From Bradyrhizobium neotropicale (lineage in GTDB: Bacteria > Pseudomonadota > Alphaproteobacteria > Rhizobiales > Xanthobacteraceae), in contig NZ_LSEF01000098.1 in NCBI RefSeq assembly GCF_001641695.1, forward strand, positions 40,789 through 80,312: 39,524 bases of DNA. The letters are read 5' to 3'. The first letter of the stretch is position 1. Every line of letters starts with the position of its first letter. Shown here piece by piece: positions 8,151-16,962 of this stretch. The translations under genes and the position numbers were made by a program. The notes below the pieces were generated by a model. That model ran no database searches. It saw only the letters and a program-made list of their open reading frames with translations, and had not been told where the DNA came from.

Positions 8151-9695
8151 CTAAATCTTCACCGCCGCCTTCGGCCAATACCGGTCGCGCAAATGGCGCT
8201 TGACCAGCTTTCCGGTCGGCGTGCGCGGCAGCTCTGACTCGAAATCGACCGAACGCGGGCACTTGATTGCGGAGAGGCGGCTCTTGCAGTAGGCGATCAG
8301 GTCGGCCTCGAGCTCCTTGCCGGCGCGCTTCATGTCGTGGGGCTGCACCACCGCCTTCACCTCCTCGCCCATCTCCGCGTTCGGCACGCCGAACACGGCG
8401 ACGTCGGCGACATCAGGGTGGGTGATGAGCACGTCCTCGGTCTCCTGCGGGTAGATGTTCACCCCGCCCGAGATGATCATGTAGGACTTCCGGTCGGTGA
8501 GATAGAGAAAGCCGTCCTTGTCGAGATAGCCGACGTCGCCGAGTGTCGACCAGCCCTTGGCATTGTAAGCCTTTTTCGTCTTCTCGGGATCGTTGTGATA
8601 GGTGAAGGCCGGTGCGTCGGCGAAATAGACCGTGCCGATCTCACCCGTCGGCTGCTCTTCGTCGTTCTCGTCCAGGATCTTGATCTTGCCGACCACGGCG
8701 CGACCGACGCTGCCACGATGCTCGAGCCATTGCTGCGAATTGCAGACGGTGACACCGTTACCTTCCGAGCCCGCGTAATATTCGATCAGGATCGGTCCCC
8801 ACCATTCAATCATGTTTGCCTTGACGTCGATCGGGCAGGGCGCGGCGGCGTGGATCGCGCCTTTGAGTGTCGAGACGTTGTACTTGGAGCGCACCTCGTC
8901 CGGAAGCTTCAGCATGCGTACGAACATGGTCGGCACGAGCTGCGACTGCGTGACCTTGTACTTCTCGACCAGCTTCAGGAATTCCTCGGCGTCGAAATGC
9001 TCCATGATGATGGAGGTGCCGCCCAGCGTGATCGCCATCATGTTGAAGCGCAAGGGAGCCGCGTGATACAGCGGCGCCGGCGAGAGGTACGTGCTCTCGG
9101 CATTCATGCCGCACATGTCGGCGCAGAGCACGCGCAGGAAGGCGTTCGGCACGTCGATCCGATTGCTCTCGAAGGCCTTCTTGACGCCCTTGGGGCGGCC
9201 GGTGGTGCCCGATGAATACAGCATGTCGTAGCCGGCGACCTCGTCCGCGATCGGCGTCGCCGGCTGCGCGGCCGCTTCCTTGTCGTAGGAGCGGAAGCCG
9301 CGCAGCGGCTCGTCCATCATGTAGAAGATCGGCTCGCCGGGCGCGCCCTTGATCAGGCCCTTGATCTGGTCGGCGCATTTCGGGGTGGTGATCACGACCT
9401 TGGCGCCGCAATCGCCGATGATGTAATCGATCTCGTCCTGCTTCAGATAGCGGCTGATCGCCGTGTAATAGAGGCCGCTGCGTTGTGCCGCCCAGCAGAT
9501 CTCCATGAAAGCGAGCCGGTTCTCCATCAACAGCGCGATGTGATCGCCGGCCTTCAGCCCGAGCGAGCGGAACAGGTTTGCGCCCTGGTTCGAGAGCTCG
9601 TCGAGCTCGCGATAGGTGATCGCCTTGCCGGTTGCGGCCATCTGGTAGGCGATCTTGTTCGGCGTGGTCTTCGCGTAAACAGACGGGTGGGTCAT
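8151..9695 (-). CDS. Acyl-CoA synthetase (AMP-forming)
   Basis: A 514-residue member of the acyl-adenylate-forming family that activates a carboxylic acid to its CoA thioester using ATP. The phosphate loop YSSGTTGRPKGV is at 160-171. The YAGSEG motif (A5 region) sits mid-chain, and GDVGYLDKDGFLYLTDR followed by the hinge KSYMIISGGVNIYP is the A7-A8 region. The catalytic Lys of the small domain is K496 in PRTPTGKLVKR. The best match by eye is the fatty-acyl-CoA synthetase (FadD/FACS-like) group common in Bradyrhizobium. It ends the same minus-strand run that begins with the thiolase, 117 nt away, so the two may be co-transcribed. Chain length or aromatic preference cannot be told. Confidence 0.93.
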   Translation of the reverse strand: MTHPSVYAKTTPNKIAYQMAATGKAITYRELDELSNQGANLFRSLGLKAGDHIALLMENRLAFMEICWAAQRSGLYYTAISRYLKQDEIDYIIGDCGAKVVITTPKCADQIKGLIKGAPGEPIFYMMDEPLRGFRSYDKEAAAQPATPIADEVAGYDMLYSSGTTGRPKGVKKAFESNRIDVPNAFLRVLCADMCGMNAESTYLSPAPLYHAAPLRFNMMAITLGGTSIIMEHFDAEEFLKLVEKYKVTQSQLVPTMFVRMLKLPDEVRSKYNVSTLKGAIHAAAPCPIDVKANMIEWWGPILIEYYAGSEGNGVTVCNSQQWLEHRGSVGRAVVGKIKILDENDEEQPTGEIGTVYFADAPAFTYHNDPEKTKKAYNAKGWSTLGDVGYLDKDGFLYLTDRKSYMIISGGVNIYPQETEDVLITHPDVADVAVFGVPNAEMGEEVKAVVQPHDMKRAGKELEADLIAYCKSRLSAIKCPRSVDFESELPRTPTGKLVKRHLRDRYWPKAAVKI

Positions 9696-9710
9696 GGCGT
9701 TTCCTCAAAA

Positions 9711-9801
9711 CGCGAATGGCGAGTAGCGAATGGCGATTAGGGAAGAAGGGCAGACCGCTCTTCGCCTACTCACTATTCGCTACTCGCCACTCACTACTCA
9801 C
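9711..9801. repeat. Intergenic palindromic element, family D
   Basis: GCGAATGGCGAGTAGCGAAT near the left edge pairs with ATTCGCTACTCGCCA on the right, with short GAGTAG/CTACTC repeats around them. It starts 11 nt after the thiolase stop, between thiolase and acyl-CoA synthetase. Confidence 0.7.
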
Positions 9802-9812
9802 TTTTGTTCTTC

Positions 9813-10985
9813 TTACAGCCGCTCCACGATCGTCACATTGGCCATGCCGCCGCCTTCGCACATGGTCTGCAGGCCGTAGCGCTTGCCGCGCTGGTGCAGG
9901 GCGTGCACCAGCGTCGTCATCAGCTTGGTGCCGGAGCCGCCGAGGGGATGGCCGAGAGCGATCGCGCCGCCATTGACGTTGAGACGCTCGGGATCGGCGC
10001 CGGTGGTCTTGAGCCATGCGGTCGGAACCGAGGCGAAGGCCTCGTTGACCTCGAACAGGTCGATGTCGCCGATCTTCATGCCGGCCTTCTCCAGCGCGCG
10101 CTTGGTGGCGTGCAACGGCGCGTCCAGCATGATCACGGGGTCGCCGCCCGTCATGGTCATGTGATGCACGCGCGCCAGCGGCTTGACGCCGAGCTGCTTC
10201 AATCCGCGCTCGTTCACCACCAGGACGCCGGAGGCGCCGTCGCAGATCTGGCTGGCGCTCGCCGCGGTCAGCTTGCCGTTCTCAGCGATCAGCTTGACGC
10301 TCTTGATGCCGTCGAGGCTGGCGTCGAAGCGGATGCCCTCGTCGATGTGATGGGTGTCCTTGGAGCCGTCGGCGCGGGTGATCTCGAGCGGCACGATCTC
10401 CTTCTTGAAGTGGCCGGCCTGCGTCGCCGCGATCGCGCGCTGATGGCTGTTGTAGGAATATTCGTCGAGCTCATCCTTCGACAGGCCGTACTTCTCGGCC
10501 ATCATCTCCGCGCCGGTGAACTGGCTGAATACGATGTTGGGATACTTGGTCTCGATGCCCGGGCTCTTGTAGTTGCCAAAGCCGTTCTTGGCCGGGAGCT
10601 GCGAGGACAGGCCCATCGGCACGCGCGTCATCGATTCCACGCCGGCCGCGATCACCACGTCCATCGCGCCCGACATCACCGCCTGCGCGGCAAAGTGCAG
10701 CGCCTGCTGCGAGGAGCCGCACTGGCGGTCGATCGAGGTGCCCGGCACGCTCTCCGGCAGCTTCGAGGCCATCACCGCGTTGCGCGCGACGTTGTTGGAC
10801 TGCTCGCCGACCTGCATGACGCAGCCCATGATCACGTCCTCGACCAGAGCGGGATCGACCTTGGTCCGGTCGACCAGCTCGTCGAGCACCTTCGCGGCGA
10901 GATCGGCCGGATGCCAGCCGGCGAGGCGGCCCCCCTTGCGCCCGCCCGCGGTACGCGCAGCGGCGACGATGTAAGCCTCGGCCAT
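9813..10985 (-). CDS. Acetyl-CoA acyltransferase (thiolase)
   Basis: A 390-residue type II thiolase that cleaves a 3-ketoacyl-CoA with CoA, or condenses two acetyl-CoA in reverse. The acyl-accepting Cys is C89 in DRQCGSSQQAL, and the catalytic His and second Cys are H346 in GHPLGGSG and C376 in MCEGGGMA; the NEAF motif is also present. Length is standard. ATG 10985 follows GGGAG. It heads the minus-strand pair thiolase / acyl-CoA synthetase and is divergent from a tetR gene, with a good promoter whose -35 box overlaps an operator-like palindrome. This suggests direct control by the neighbouring TetR. The thiolase step would complete the cycle whose dehydrogenases and hydratase lie on the opposite strand. 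Confidence 0.95.
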   Translation of the reverse strand: MAEAYIVAAARTAGGRKGGRLAGWHPADLAAKVLDELVDRTKVDPALVEDVIMGCVMQVGEQSNNVARNAVMASKLPESVPGTSIDRQCGSSQQALHFAAQAVMSGAMDVVIAAGVESMTRVPMGLSSQLPAKNGFGNYKSPGIETKYPNIVFSQFTGAEMMAEKYGLSKDELDEYSYNSHQRAIAATQAGHFKKEIVPLEITRADGSKDTHHIDEGIRFDASLDGIKSVKLIAENGKLTAASASQICDGASGVLVVNERGLKQLGVKPLARVHHMTMTGGDPVIMLDAPLHATKRALEKAGMKIGDIDLFEVNEAFASVPTAWLKTTGADPERLNVNGGAIALGHPLGGSGTKLMTTLVHALHQRGKRYGLQTMCEGGGMANVTIVERL

Positions 10986-11035
10986 GTCGGTTTCTCCCTG
11001 GGATTTGTTCTGAAAGGGTTGGTTGTCGGGCGCGG

Positions 11036-11064
11036 ATTAAAGGGGTGGACGATCATTTAGTCAA
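11036..11064 (-). promoter_or_regulatory. Thiolase promoter
   Basis: On the minus strand, TTGACT (11064-11059) and TTTAAT (11041-11036) are separated by 17 nt. It reads into the thiolase gene, leaving a leader of about 45 nt. Confidence 0.65.
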
Positions 11065-11076
11065 TCGATCAATTAA
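11057..11076. promoter_or_regulatory. Candidate TetR operator
   Basis: An imperfect 20-bp palindrome centred on ATCGAT (outer TTA and TAA, with A/T-rich inner positions) lies over the thiolase -35 box and 63 bp before the tetR start. Fourteen of 20 positions are symmetric by eye. Its place between the divergent tetR and thiolase genes fits autoregulation and control of the thiolase. Confidence 0.55.
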
Positions 11077-11139
11077 CTCTTGTGATGAGGCGCTGCTTGC
11101 GCTTATCTGCGCCCCACTCGCGGCGAGGACAGGGATCTC

Positions 11140-11799
11140 GTGACTACCAGCGTACCGACCAGGCTTCCGGCGACGAAGAACTCCACGGCGGAGAAGCTGC
11201 TGGTGGCAGCGAGCGAGCTGATGATCGAGCGCCACTCGATCGAGATCTCGCTGAGCGACATTGCCCAAAAGTCCGGCGCCAACGCCGCGCTGGTCAAATA
11301 TCACTTCGGCAACAAGGACGGCCTGCTGCTGGCGCTGCTGGAACGCAACGCCGCGACCGAATTGTCCAATCTCGAATATCTGCTGGTGCAGCCGATCACG
11401 CCGACCGCGAAGCTGAAGCTGCATATCGGTGGCATCATCCGCGCCTATTACCGGTTCCCGTATATGAACCGGCTGATCCACTATCTCCTGCACGAGACCA
11501 AGCCGGAATGCGCGGACGAGGTCTCGAAATTCTTCGTGGCGCCGCTCCTGGACTTCCACCGCCGCCTGCTCGCCGACGGCGTCAGCCGCGGCGAGTTCCG
11601 CGCCACCGATCCGGTGCTGTTCTACACCAGCCTGATCGGCGCCTGCGATCACCTGTTCTTCGGCCGGCACGCGATGTCTCGCGCGACTGGCGTCGGCCCG
11701 GTCACCGACGAAGTTTGCCGACAATACATCAAGCACATGGAAACGCTGATCTGCGGCGGCATCCTCACGCAAGCCGAGGAAGCCGTCGCGGCCGGATAA
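11140..11799 (+). CDS. TetR-family transcriptional regulator
   Basis: A 219-residue one-component regulator. The N-terminal HTH spans about residues 17-65, with recognition helix region SLSDIAQKSGANAALVKYHF and the usual GNKDGLLLALL that follows. The C-terminal ligand domain (helical, with FxxPLLDFHRRLL) resembles acyl-CoA or fatty-acid responsive TetR proteins, an inference from context. The start used is GTG 11140, giving MTTSVPTRLP. It is divergent from thiolase and is followed after 71 nt by an SDR dehydrogenase on the same strand, so it probably controls both arms of module A. A CoA thioester is the natural candidate inducer. Confidence 0.9.
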   Translation: MTTSVPTRLPATKNSTAEKLLVAASELMIERHSIEISLSDIAQKSGANAALVKYHFGNKDGLLLALLERNAATELSNLEYLLVQPITPTAKLKLHIGGIIRAYYRFPYMNRLIHYLLHETKPECADEVSKFFVAPLLDFHRRLLADGVSRGEFRATDPVLFYTSLIGACDHLFFGRHAMSRATGVGPVTDEVCRQYIKHMETLICGGILTQAEEAVAAG

Positions 11800-11870
11800 T
11801 CCGGCCGAAGACGTTCAATCCAGAGACGTTCAAGTCCAGAGAAGAAACGCCCAAGGAAAGGTATTTTGCG

Positions 11871-12629
11871 ATGCAGCTGAAAGACGTAGCCGTTCTCATC
11901 ACCGGCGGTGGTTCGGGCCTTGGTGCCGCAACCGCCCGCGCCATGGCCGCCAAGGGCGCCAAGATCGGCGTGATCGACCAGAGCAAGGAAAACGCCGAGA
12001 AGGTCGCCGCTGAGGTGAAGGGCATCGCGCTGCACGCCGACGTCACCAGCGAGGAGCAGATCAAGGCGGCGATCGCGAAGGCGGAAGCCGCCCACGGCGT
12101 CGCGCGCGTGCTGATGAACTGCGCCGGCATCGGCGGCTCGCAGCGCATCGTCGGCCGCGACGGCGTCTACCCGCTGGAAAAGTTTGCGCGCATCATCAAC
12201 GTCAACCTGATCGGCACCTTCAACTGTCTGCGCCTGTTCGCCGAACGCCTAGTCACCGCAGAGCCCATTGGCGAAGAGCGCGGCGTCATCGTCAACACCG
12301 CTTCGGTCGCGGCTTACGAAGGCCAGATCGGACAGATCGCCTATTCGGCCTCGAAGGGCGGCGTCGTCGGCCTCACGCTGCCGGCCGCGCGCGATCTCGC
12401 GAGCCAGAAGATCCGCGTCAACACCATTGCGCCTGGCCTGTTCTTCACGCCGCTGCTGATGGGTCTGAACGAAGAGGCCCGCAAGAGCCTTGGCGCCCAG
12501 GTGCCGCATCCCTCGCGGCTCGGCGATGCCGCCGAGTACGGTTCGCTCGCCGTTCACATCGTCGAGAACCCGATGCTCAACGGCGAAACCATCCGCCTCG
12601 ACGGCGCCATCCGCATGGCGCCGCGGTAA
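11871..12629 (+). CDS. SDR dehydrogenase, 3-hydroxyacyl-CoA dehydrogenase type 2-like
   Basis: A 252-residue short-chain dehydrogenase, likely oxidising a 3-hydroxyacyl-CoA to the 3-keto form with NAD+. The cofactor motif TGGGSGLG is at 11-18, D36 after the second strand indicates NAD, NCAG is at 83-86, and the catalytic Ser-Tyr-Lys is S145, Y158, K162. The sequence (VNLIGTFNCLRL, NTASVAAYEGQIGQIAYSASKGG, APGLFFTPLL) is that of the HSD17B10-like group. ATG 11871 has AAGGAAAGG about 10 nt upstream; the longer open frame to 11082 is an out-of-frame shadow of tetR. It has a close paralogue at 32637-33398. It fits between the crotonase (hydration) and the thiolase (cleavage) in a beta-oxidation cycle. 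Confidence 0.95.
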   Translation: MQLKDVAVLITGGGSGLGAATARAMAAKGAKIGVIDQSKENAEKVAAEVKGIALHADVTSEEQIKAAIAKAEAAHGVARVLMNCAGIGGSQRIVGRDGVYPLEKFARIINVNLIGTFNCLRLFAERLVTAEPIGEERGVIVNTASVAAYEGQIGQIAYSASKGGVVGLTLPAARDLASQKIRVNTIAPGLFFTPLLMGLNEEARKSLGAQVPHPSRLGDAAEYGSLAVHIVENPMLNGETIRLDGAIRMAPR

Positions 12630-12646
12630 GGCGCTGCTGTGTTCTT

Positions 12647-12788
12647 GACCCTCCCCTGGAGGGGGAGGGTCGGCGCGAAGCGCCGGGGTGGGGTGATCTC
12701 TCCACTCGGGCAGCGTTCGTTGGGGAGAGACCGTCACCCCACCCCGCTCGCGCTGCGCGCGATCGACCCTCCCCCTCCAGGGGAGGGT
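12647..12788. repeat. Intergenic palindromic element, family C (142 bp)
   Basis: Outer arms ACCCTCCCCTGGAGGGGGAG and its near complement at the right end, with inner GGGGTGGGGTGA / TCACCCCACCCC. It starts 17 nt after the SDR stop codon and fills most of the gap before the crotonase. Related GC-rich elements are at 30721 and 39456. Confidence 0.8.
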
Positions 12789-12825
12789 AACGGACCGGCA
12801 TCTGACTCACGTGCATGAGGCTCGC

Positions 12826-13632
12826 ATGTCCCAACCGCTGCTGATCGAGCATGACGACGGCGTCGACCGGGTGACGCTCAATCGTCCTGAAAGCCTCAAT
12901 GCGCTCGATCCGGCGCTGATCGACGCGCTCAACACCTACTTCCAGGGCCTCCAGCGCAACCGCGACACGCGCGTCGTCGTGCTGAAGGGCGCCGGCAAGA
13001 ATTTCTGCGCGGGCCTCGATCTCAAGAATGCGATGGCCCGCCGGGCCGGCCAGCAGGAACCGCCCGGCGTCACCGAGTCGCTGGATTCGCAGCGGCGCAT
13101 CGCCGATATCGTGATGCTGATGCGGCGCTGTCCGCAGCCGATCCTGGCGCTGGTGCAGGGCGCGGCGGCCGGCGGCGGCTTCGCGCTGGCGCTTGCCTCG
13201 GACATCCGCATCGCCACCAAGTCGGCCCGGATGAACTGCGCCTTCATCAAGCTCGGACTTGGCGGCTGCGACATCGGCACCAGCTATTTTCTGCCGCGCC
13301 TCGTCGGTGTCTCCGTGGCGTCCGAACTGATCCTCACGGGCCGCTTCATCGGCGCCGAGCGTGCGCTTGCGGTTGGGCTCGTCTCCGAGGTCGTCGATGA
13401 GGACAAGCTCGACGACGCGGCCGAACCTTATGTCGACGCGATGATGACGGCCTCGCCCGTCGGCCTGCGCTTGTCAAAAGAATGTCTCAACATGAGCGTC
13501 GACGCCGGATCGCTGGAGGCGGCGATCGCGATGGAGGACCGCAACCAGGTCCTGTGCAGCCGCTCCGAGGAATTTTCGGAAGGCATCAGGGCCTTCCTTG
13601 AGAAGCGAAAGCCTGTCTATATCAAGCGCTGA
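12826..13632 (+). CDS. Crotonase-superfamily protein with atypical active site
   Basis: A 268-residue crotonase-fold protein, probably acting on an enoyl-CoA. The oxyanion-hole segments FCAGLDL (60-66) and QGAAAGGGFAL (111-121) are intact. The two Glu of classical enoyl-CoA hydratases are absent: A120 and about F140 are at their places. Instead D149 in GGCDIGTSYFLPR sits where dienoyl-CoA isomerases and some other crotonases carry an Asp, so isomerase or another activity is as likely as hydration. ATG 12826 was chosen over GTG 12811 because GAGG lies 6 nt upstream and MSQPLLIEHD is a natural start. It lies 43 nt before the ligase gene and is probably in the same transcript. Confidence 0.9.
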   Translation: MSQPLLIEHDDGVDRVTLNRPESLNALDPALIDALNTYFQGLQRNRDTRVVVLKGAGKNFCAGLDLKNAMARRAGQQEPPGVTESLDSQRRIADIVMLMRRCPQPILALVQGAAAGGGFALALASDIRIATKSARMNCAFIKLGLGGCDIGTSYFLPRLVGVSVASELILTGRFIGAERALAVGLVSEVVDEDKLDDAAEPYVDAMMTASPVGLRLSKECLNMSVDAGSLEAAIAMEDRNQVLCSRSEEFSEGIRAFLEKRKPVYIKR

Positions 13633-13675
13633 ACGACGAAGATCCGCAAAGGACAATAATTCCGGGAGACGCAAA

Positions 13676-15547
13676 ATGAGTGGGAGTGCGGCGGCGGTGA
13701 TGACGAAGCCCGCCTTTCGCAAGGTCGAGTGGATCGCGCGCGACATCGATATCGAGCGCCGCGATGACGGCACTGTGGTGCTGAAGTCGCGCATTCCGCT
13801 GCAGGCTTACGAGAAGCATCTTCCAGCCTCGCTCGCGAAATGGGCGAAGGAGGCGCCCGAGCGCATCTGGCTCGCACAGCGCGGCGGTCCGAAGCGCGAA
13901 TGGCGAAAAGTCTCCTATGGCGAAGCCAAGCGCACGGTGGACGCGCTGACGCAGGCGCTGCTGAATCTCGAGCTCGAGGGCCGCCCGGTCGCGATCCTCT
14001 CCGGCAATTCGATCGAGCACGCGCTGATGACGCAGGCGGCGATGCAGGCGCGTTCGCCGGCGGCACCTGTCTCGCCCGCCTACTCCTTGATGAGCCACGA
14101 TCACGTCAAGCTCAAATATTTGTTCGACCTGATCAAGCCGGCCGTCGTGATGGTGCAGGATGGTCCGACGTTCGAGAAGGCGCTGAAGGCGCTCGATCTC
14201 AGCGCTGTCACCGTCGTTCACGTCGTGCGTCCCTGTGACGGCATCAAGAGCGTCGGTTTCGCCGAGCTTGCGGCAACGCCCGTGACCGCGGATGTCGAGG
14301 CGTCGATCGCGAAAGTCACGCCTCAGACTGTCGGCAAGCTGCTCTTCACCTCCGGCTCGACCGGTATGCCCAAGGCCGTCATCAACACCCAGGAGATGAT
14401 GTGCGCGAATGCGGCAATGATGATGCAGGTGCGGCCGCGCATACCGGGCGGCCCTCTGCCAACCATGCTCGACTGGATGCCCTGGAATCACACCATGGGC
14501 GGCAATGCGGCGTTCCATCCCGTTCTGGTCGATGGCGGCACGCTCTATATCGACGACGGCCGGCCGATGCCGGGCCAGTTTGAGGAGACGCTGCGCAATT
14601 TGCACGAGATCTCGCCGACCTATTACGCCAATGTGCCGGCCGGCTATGCCGCGCTGGCGGCGGCGATGGAGAAGGACGATGCGCTCTGCCGTTCCTTCTT
14701 CAAGAATCTCTCGATCATGGCCTATGGCGGCGCGCGGCTGCCGGACGATCTCTACGACCGCATGCAGGCGCTGGCAGTGAAGACCACCGGCGAGCGCATC
14801 GTGTTCTACACCGGCTGGGGCTCGACCGAGACCGCGCCGACCTCGACCGGCACCTATTGGGACACCGAGCGCGTCGGCCTGATCGGCCTGCCGTTCCCCG
14901 GTGTCGAACTGAAGATGGTGCCCTGCGGCTCGAAGTATGAGCTGCGCCTGCGCGGCGTCAACGTCACGCCCGGCTATTTCGGACAGCCTGATCTCACGAA
15001 GAAGATGTTCGACGAGGAAGGTTTTTACTGCATCGGCGACGCCGGCATCTTTGTCGACGATGCGGACCCAGTGAAGGGCATCATCTTCGCCGGCCGCGTG
15101 GTGGAGGATTTCAAGCTCACCACCGGCACCTTCGTTCATGTCGGCTCGCTGCGCACTGATACGATCGCCGCGGCCACGCCCGTCGTGCACGACGCGCTGG
15201 TGGCGGGCCAGGATCGTGCCTTCATCGGCCTGCTCGCCTGGCCGAACCTGCACGCTTGCCGTCAGCTCGTCGCCAATTCGGAGCTGAGCTTCGCGGATGC
15301 GGTGAAGCATCCCGAGGTGATCGCCTGCTTCAGGCGCGGGCTGGAGACGCACAATAGGGATTGCGAGGGCGCGAGCAGCCGCATCATCGCGCGCGCGATG
15401 CTGATGGTCGAGCCGCCCTCGATCGACGGCAACGAGCTCACCGACAAGGGCTACATCAACCAGCGCGCCGGCCTCGAGCGCCGCGCGGCACTGGTGGAGC
15501 GGCTGTATGCGGACAAGCCGGATGAAGATGTGATCGTGCTGCGATGA
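13676..15547 (+). CDS. Feruloyl-CoA-synthase-like acyl-CoA ligase (module A)
   Basis: A 623-residue AMP-forming ligase of the feruloyl-CoA synthase group, which makes hydroxycinnamoyl- or related aryl-CoA thioesters. The phosphate loop TSGSTGMPK is at 225-233. PWNHTMGGNAAFHPVL and GWGSTETAP are group-specific, and the C-terminal catalytic Lys lies in ELTDKGYINQRA. Length is typical of this group and longer than FadD. ATG 13676 follows GGGAGAC. A paralogue is at 33425-35308 with the same motifs. The neighbours (crotonase upstream, three acyl-CoA dehydrogenases downstream) suggest that the CoA ester is then oxidised at the alpha-beta bond, which would suit saturated arylpropionates or alicyclic acids better than ferulate itself. 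Substrate unproven. Confidence 0.92.
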   Translation: MSGSAAAVMTKPAFRKVEWIARDIDIERRDDGTVVLKSRIPLQAYEKHLPASLAKWAKEAPERIWLAQRGGPKREWRKVSYGEAKRTVDALTQALLNLELEGRPVAILSGNSIEHALMTQAAMQARSPAAPVSPAYSLMSHDHVKLKYLFDLIKPAVVMVQDGPTFEKALKALDLSAVTVVHVVRPCDGIKSVGFAELAATPVTADVEASIAKVTPQTVGKLLFTSGSTGMPKAVINTQEMMCANAAMMMQVRPRIPGGPLPTMLDWMPWNHTMGGNAAFHPVLVDGGTLYIDDGRPMPGQFEETLRNLHEISPTYYANVPAGYAALAAAMEKDDALCRSFFKNLSIMAYGGARLPDDLYDRMQALAVKTTGERIVFYTGWGSTETAPTSTGTYWDTERVGLIGLPFPGVELKMVPCGSKYELRLRGVNVTPGYFGQPDLTKKMFDEEGFYCIGDAGIFVDDADPVKGIIFAGRVVEDFKLTTGTFVHVGSLRTDTIAAATPVVHDALVAGQDRAFIGLLAWPNLHACRQLVANSELSFADAVKHPEVIACFRRGLETHNRDCEGASSRIIARAMLMVEPPSIDGNELTDKGYINQRAGLERRAALVERLYADKPDEDVIVLR

Positions 15548-15567
15548 ATCGCTCCTCTCCCAACCTC

Positions 15568-15672
15568 GTCATTCCGGGGCGCGACGAAGTCGCGAGCCCG
15601 GAATCCATCGGGCCGCACATGTGCGGTGAAATGGATTCCGGGCTCGACGCTTACGCGGCGCCCCGGAATGAC
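15568..15672. repeat. 105-bp intergenic palindromic element, family A
   Basis: Outer arms GTCATTCCGGG and CCCGGAATGAC with inner GGAATCCAT / ATGGATTCC, as in the copy at 7937-8041. Starts 20 nt after the ligase stop. Confidence 0.85.
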
Positions 15673-15713
15673 GGCATCAATGAATGAGAACAAATAAACA
15701 AAGGTAAGCCGCC

Positions 15714-16841
15714 ATGAACTTCGATTTCTCTGACGATCAGAAACAGCTCCGCGATCAGGCGCGCAAGTTCCTCAGCGAAGAATGTTCGCCCAAGGCGGTA
15801 CGCGTCGTGCTCGACGGCAAGGCGCCCTATGACAGCGATCTGTGGAAGGGCCTCGCCGAGATGGGCTTCCTCGGCGTTGCGATCCCCGAGGAATTCGGTG
15901 GCGCGGGTGCAGGCCATCTCGAGCTCTGCGTGATTGCGGAGGAGATGGGCCGCGCCAATGCGCCGGTGCCGTTCTCCTCGACGGTCTATCTTGCTGCCGA
16001 AGCGCTGCTGATCGCCGGCAGCGATGCCCAGAAGAAGAAATGGCTGCCGGCGATCGCCTCGGGTGAGGCGATCGGAACGCTGGCGCTGTTCGAGGGCAAG
16101 GGCAATCCGTCGCCGAAGAACATCAAGCTCGCGGCCTCGAACGGCGTGCTCAATGGCGTCAAGAAGCCGGTCGCCGACGGCGCAATCGCCAACTTCGCGG
16201 TGGTTGCTGCGCGCACGGGAGCGAGCGGACGTGATGGCGATATCTCGCTGTTCCTGGTCGATCTCAAGGCCGCCGGTGTCGAGGTAAAGAGTCTCACCAA
16301 TCTCGATCCGACTCGCGGGCAGGCCGAGATCACGTTCAAAGATTGCAAGGCCGAGCCGCTCGGCGCGGTCGGCGAGGGCTGGAGCATCCTCACCCAGGTG
16401 CTCGACCGTGCCGCGGTGCTCTGCGCTTTCGAGCAGGTCGGCGGCGCCGACCGCGCGCTGGAGATGGGGCGAGACTACGCGCTCGACCGCATCGCCTTCG
16501 GCCGCCAGATCGGCTCGTTCCAGGCGGTCAAGCACATGCTGGCCGACATGTACGTTTCGGCGACGCTGGCTCGCTCGAACAGCTATTACGGCGCCTGGGC
16601 GCTCTCGACCAATGCGGCCGAGTTGCCGGAGGCCGCCGCGGCTGCGCGCATCAGCGCGACGCAGGCGTTCCAGCACTGCGCCAAGAACAACATCCAGGTT
16701 CACGGTGGCATGGGCTTCACCTGGGAGTTCGACTGCCACATGTACTACCGCCGGGCGAATGCCATGGCGCTCGGGCTCGGCAGCCTGTCCTATTGGGAAG
16801 ATCAGTTGATCGACCGCATGCGCAAGAAGAACGCGGCGTAG
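15714..16841 (+). CDS. Acyl-CoA dehydrogenase, small-type paralogue
   Basis: A 375-residue FAD acyl-CoA dehydrogenase, shorter and more divergent than the two that follow. It starts MNFDFSDDQKQLRDQA, has the N-terminal helical domain (PEEFGGAGAGH), a beta domain, and the C-terminal HGGMGFTWEFDCHMYYRRA motif. The middle segment around LALFEGKGNPSP lacks the usual flavin-contact consensus (T-E-P-x-x-G-S-D), and no YEGT-type catalytic Glu is seen after HGGMGFTWE. Such features occur in one subunit of heteromeric acyl-CoA dehydrogenases in actinobacteria and alphaproteobacteria. It therefore may pair with one or both large paralogues downstream. ATG 15714 is preceded by AAAGGTAAG. Confidence 0.92.
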   Translation: MNFDFSDDQKQLRDQARKFLSEECSPKAVRVVLDGKAPYDSDLWKGLAEMGFLGVAIPEEFGGAGAGHLELCVIAEEMGRANAPVPFSSTVYLAAEALLIAGSDAQKKKWLPAIASGEAIGTLALFEGKGNPSPKNIKLAASNGVLNGVKKPVADGAIANFAVVAARTGASGRDGDISLFLVDLKAAGVEVKSLTNLDPTRGQAEITFKDCKAEPLGAVGEGWSILTQVLDRAAVLCAFEQVGGADRALEMGRDYALDRIAFGRQIGSFQAVKHMLADMYVSATLARSNSYYGAWALSTNAAELPEAAAAARISATQAFQHCAKNNIQVHGGMGFTWEFDCHMYYRRANAMALGLGSLSYWEDQLIDRMRKKNAA

Positions 16842-16849
16842 CGACGGTC

Positions 16850-16931
16850 GTAGGATGGGTAGAGCGAAGCGAAACCCATCATCACGCGAAGGTTGGAAGA
16901 GATGGGTTTCGCTGCGCTCTACCCATCCTAC
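16850..16931. repeat. Intergenic palindromic element, family B
   Basis: Arms GTAGGATGGGTAGAGCG and CGCTCTACCCATCCTAC with inner GAAACCCATC / GATGGGTTTC. Starts 8 nt after the small acyl-CoA dehydrogenase stop and ends 31 nt before the next start. Confidence 0.88.
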
Positions 16932-16962
16932 AAGATGAACGGCGCGGCCGAGGACTGAGACG

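Noticed and set aside
9804..11060. A 418-residue plus-strand frame opposite the thiolase
   Set aside because: Shadow frame; the thiolase on the minus strand has all catalytic motifs in place.
11082..11870. N-terminal extension of the module A SDR by about 263 residues
   Set aside because: It is the out-of-frame shadow of tetR; the SDR fold starts at ATG 11871 directly before its cofactor motif, with a good ribosome binding site.
13622..15352. A 576-residue open frame on the minus strand opposite the module A ligase
   Set aside because: The plus-strand frame is a full-length, motif-complete ligase. Long antisense frames are expected in high-GC DNA because stop codons are rare in the mirror frame; the opposite sequence has an Arg/His/Asp-rich composition with no recognisable motif.
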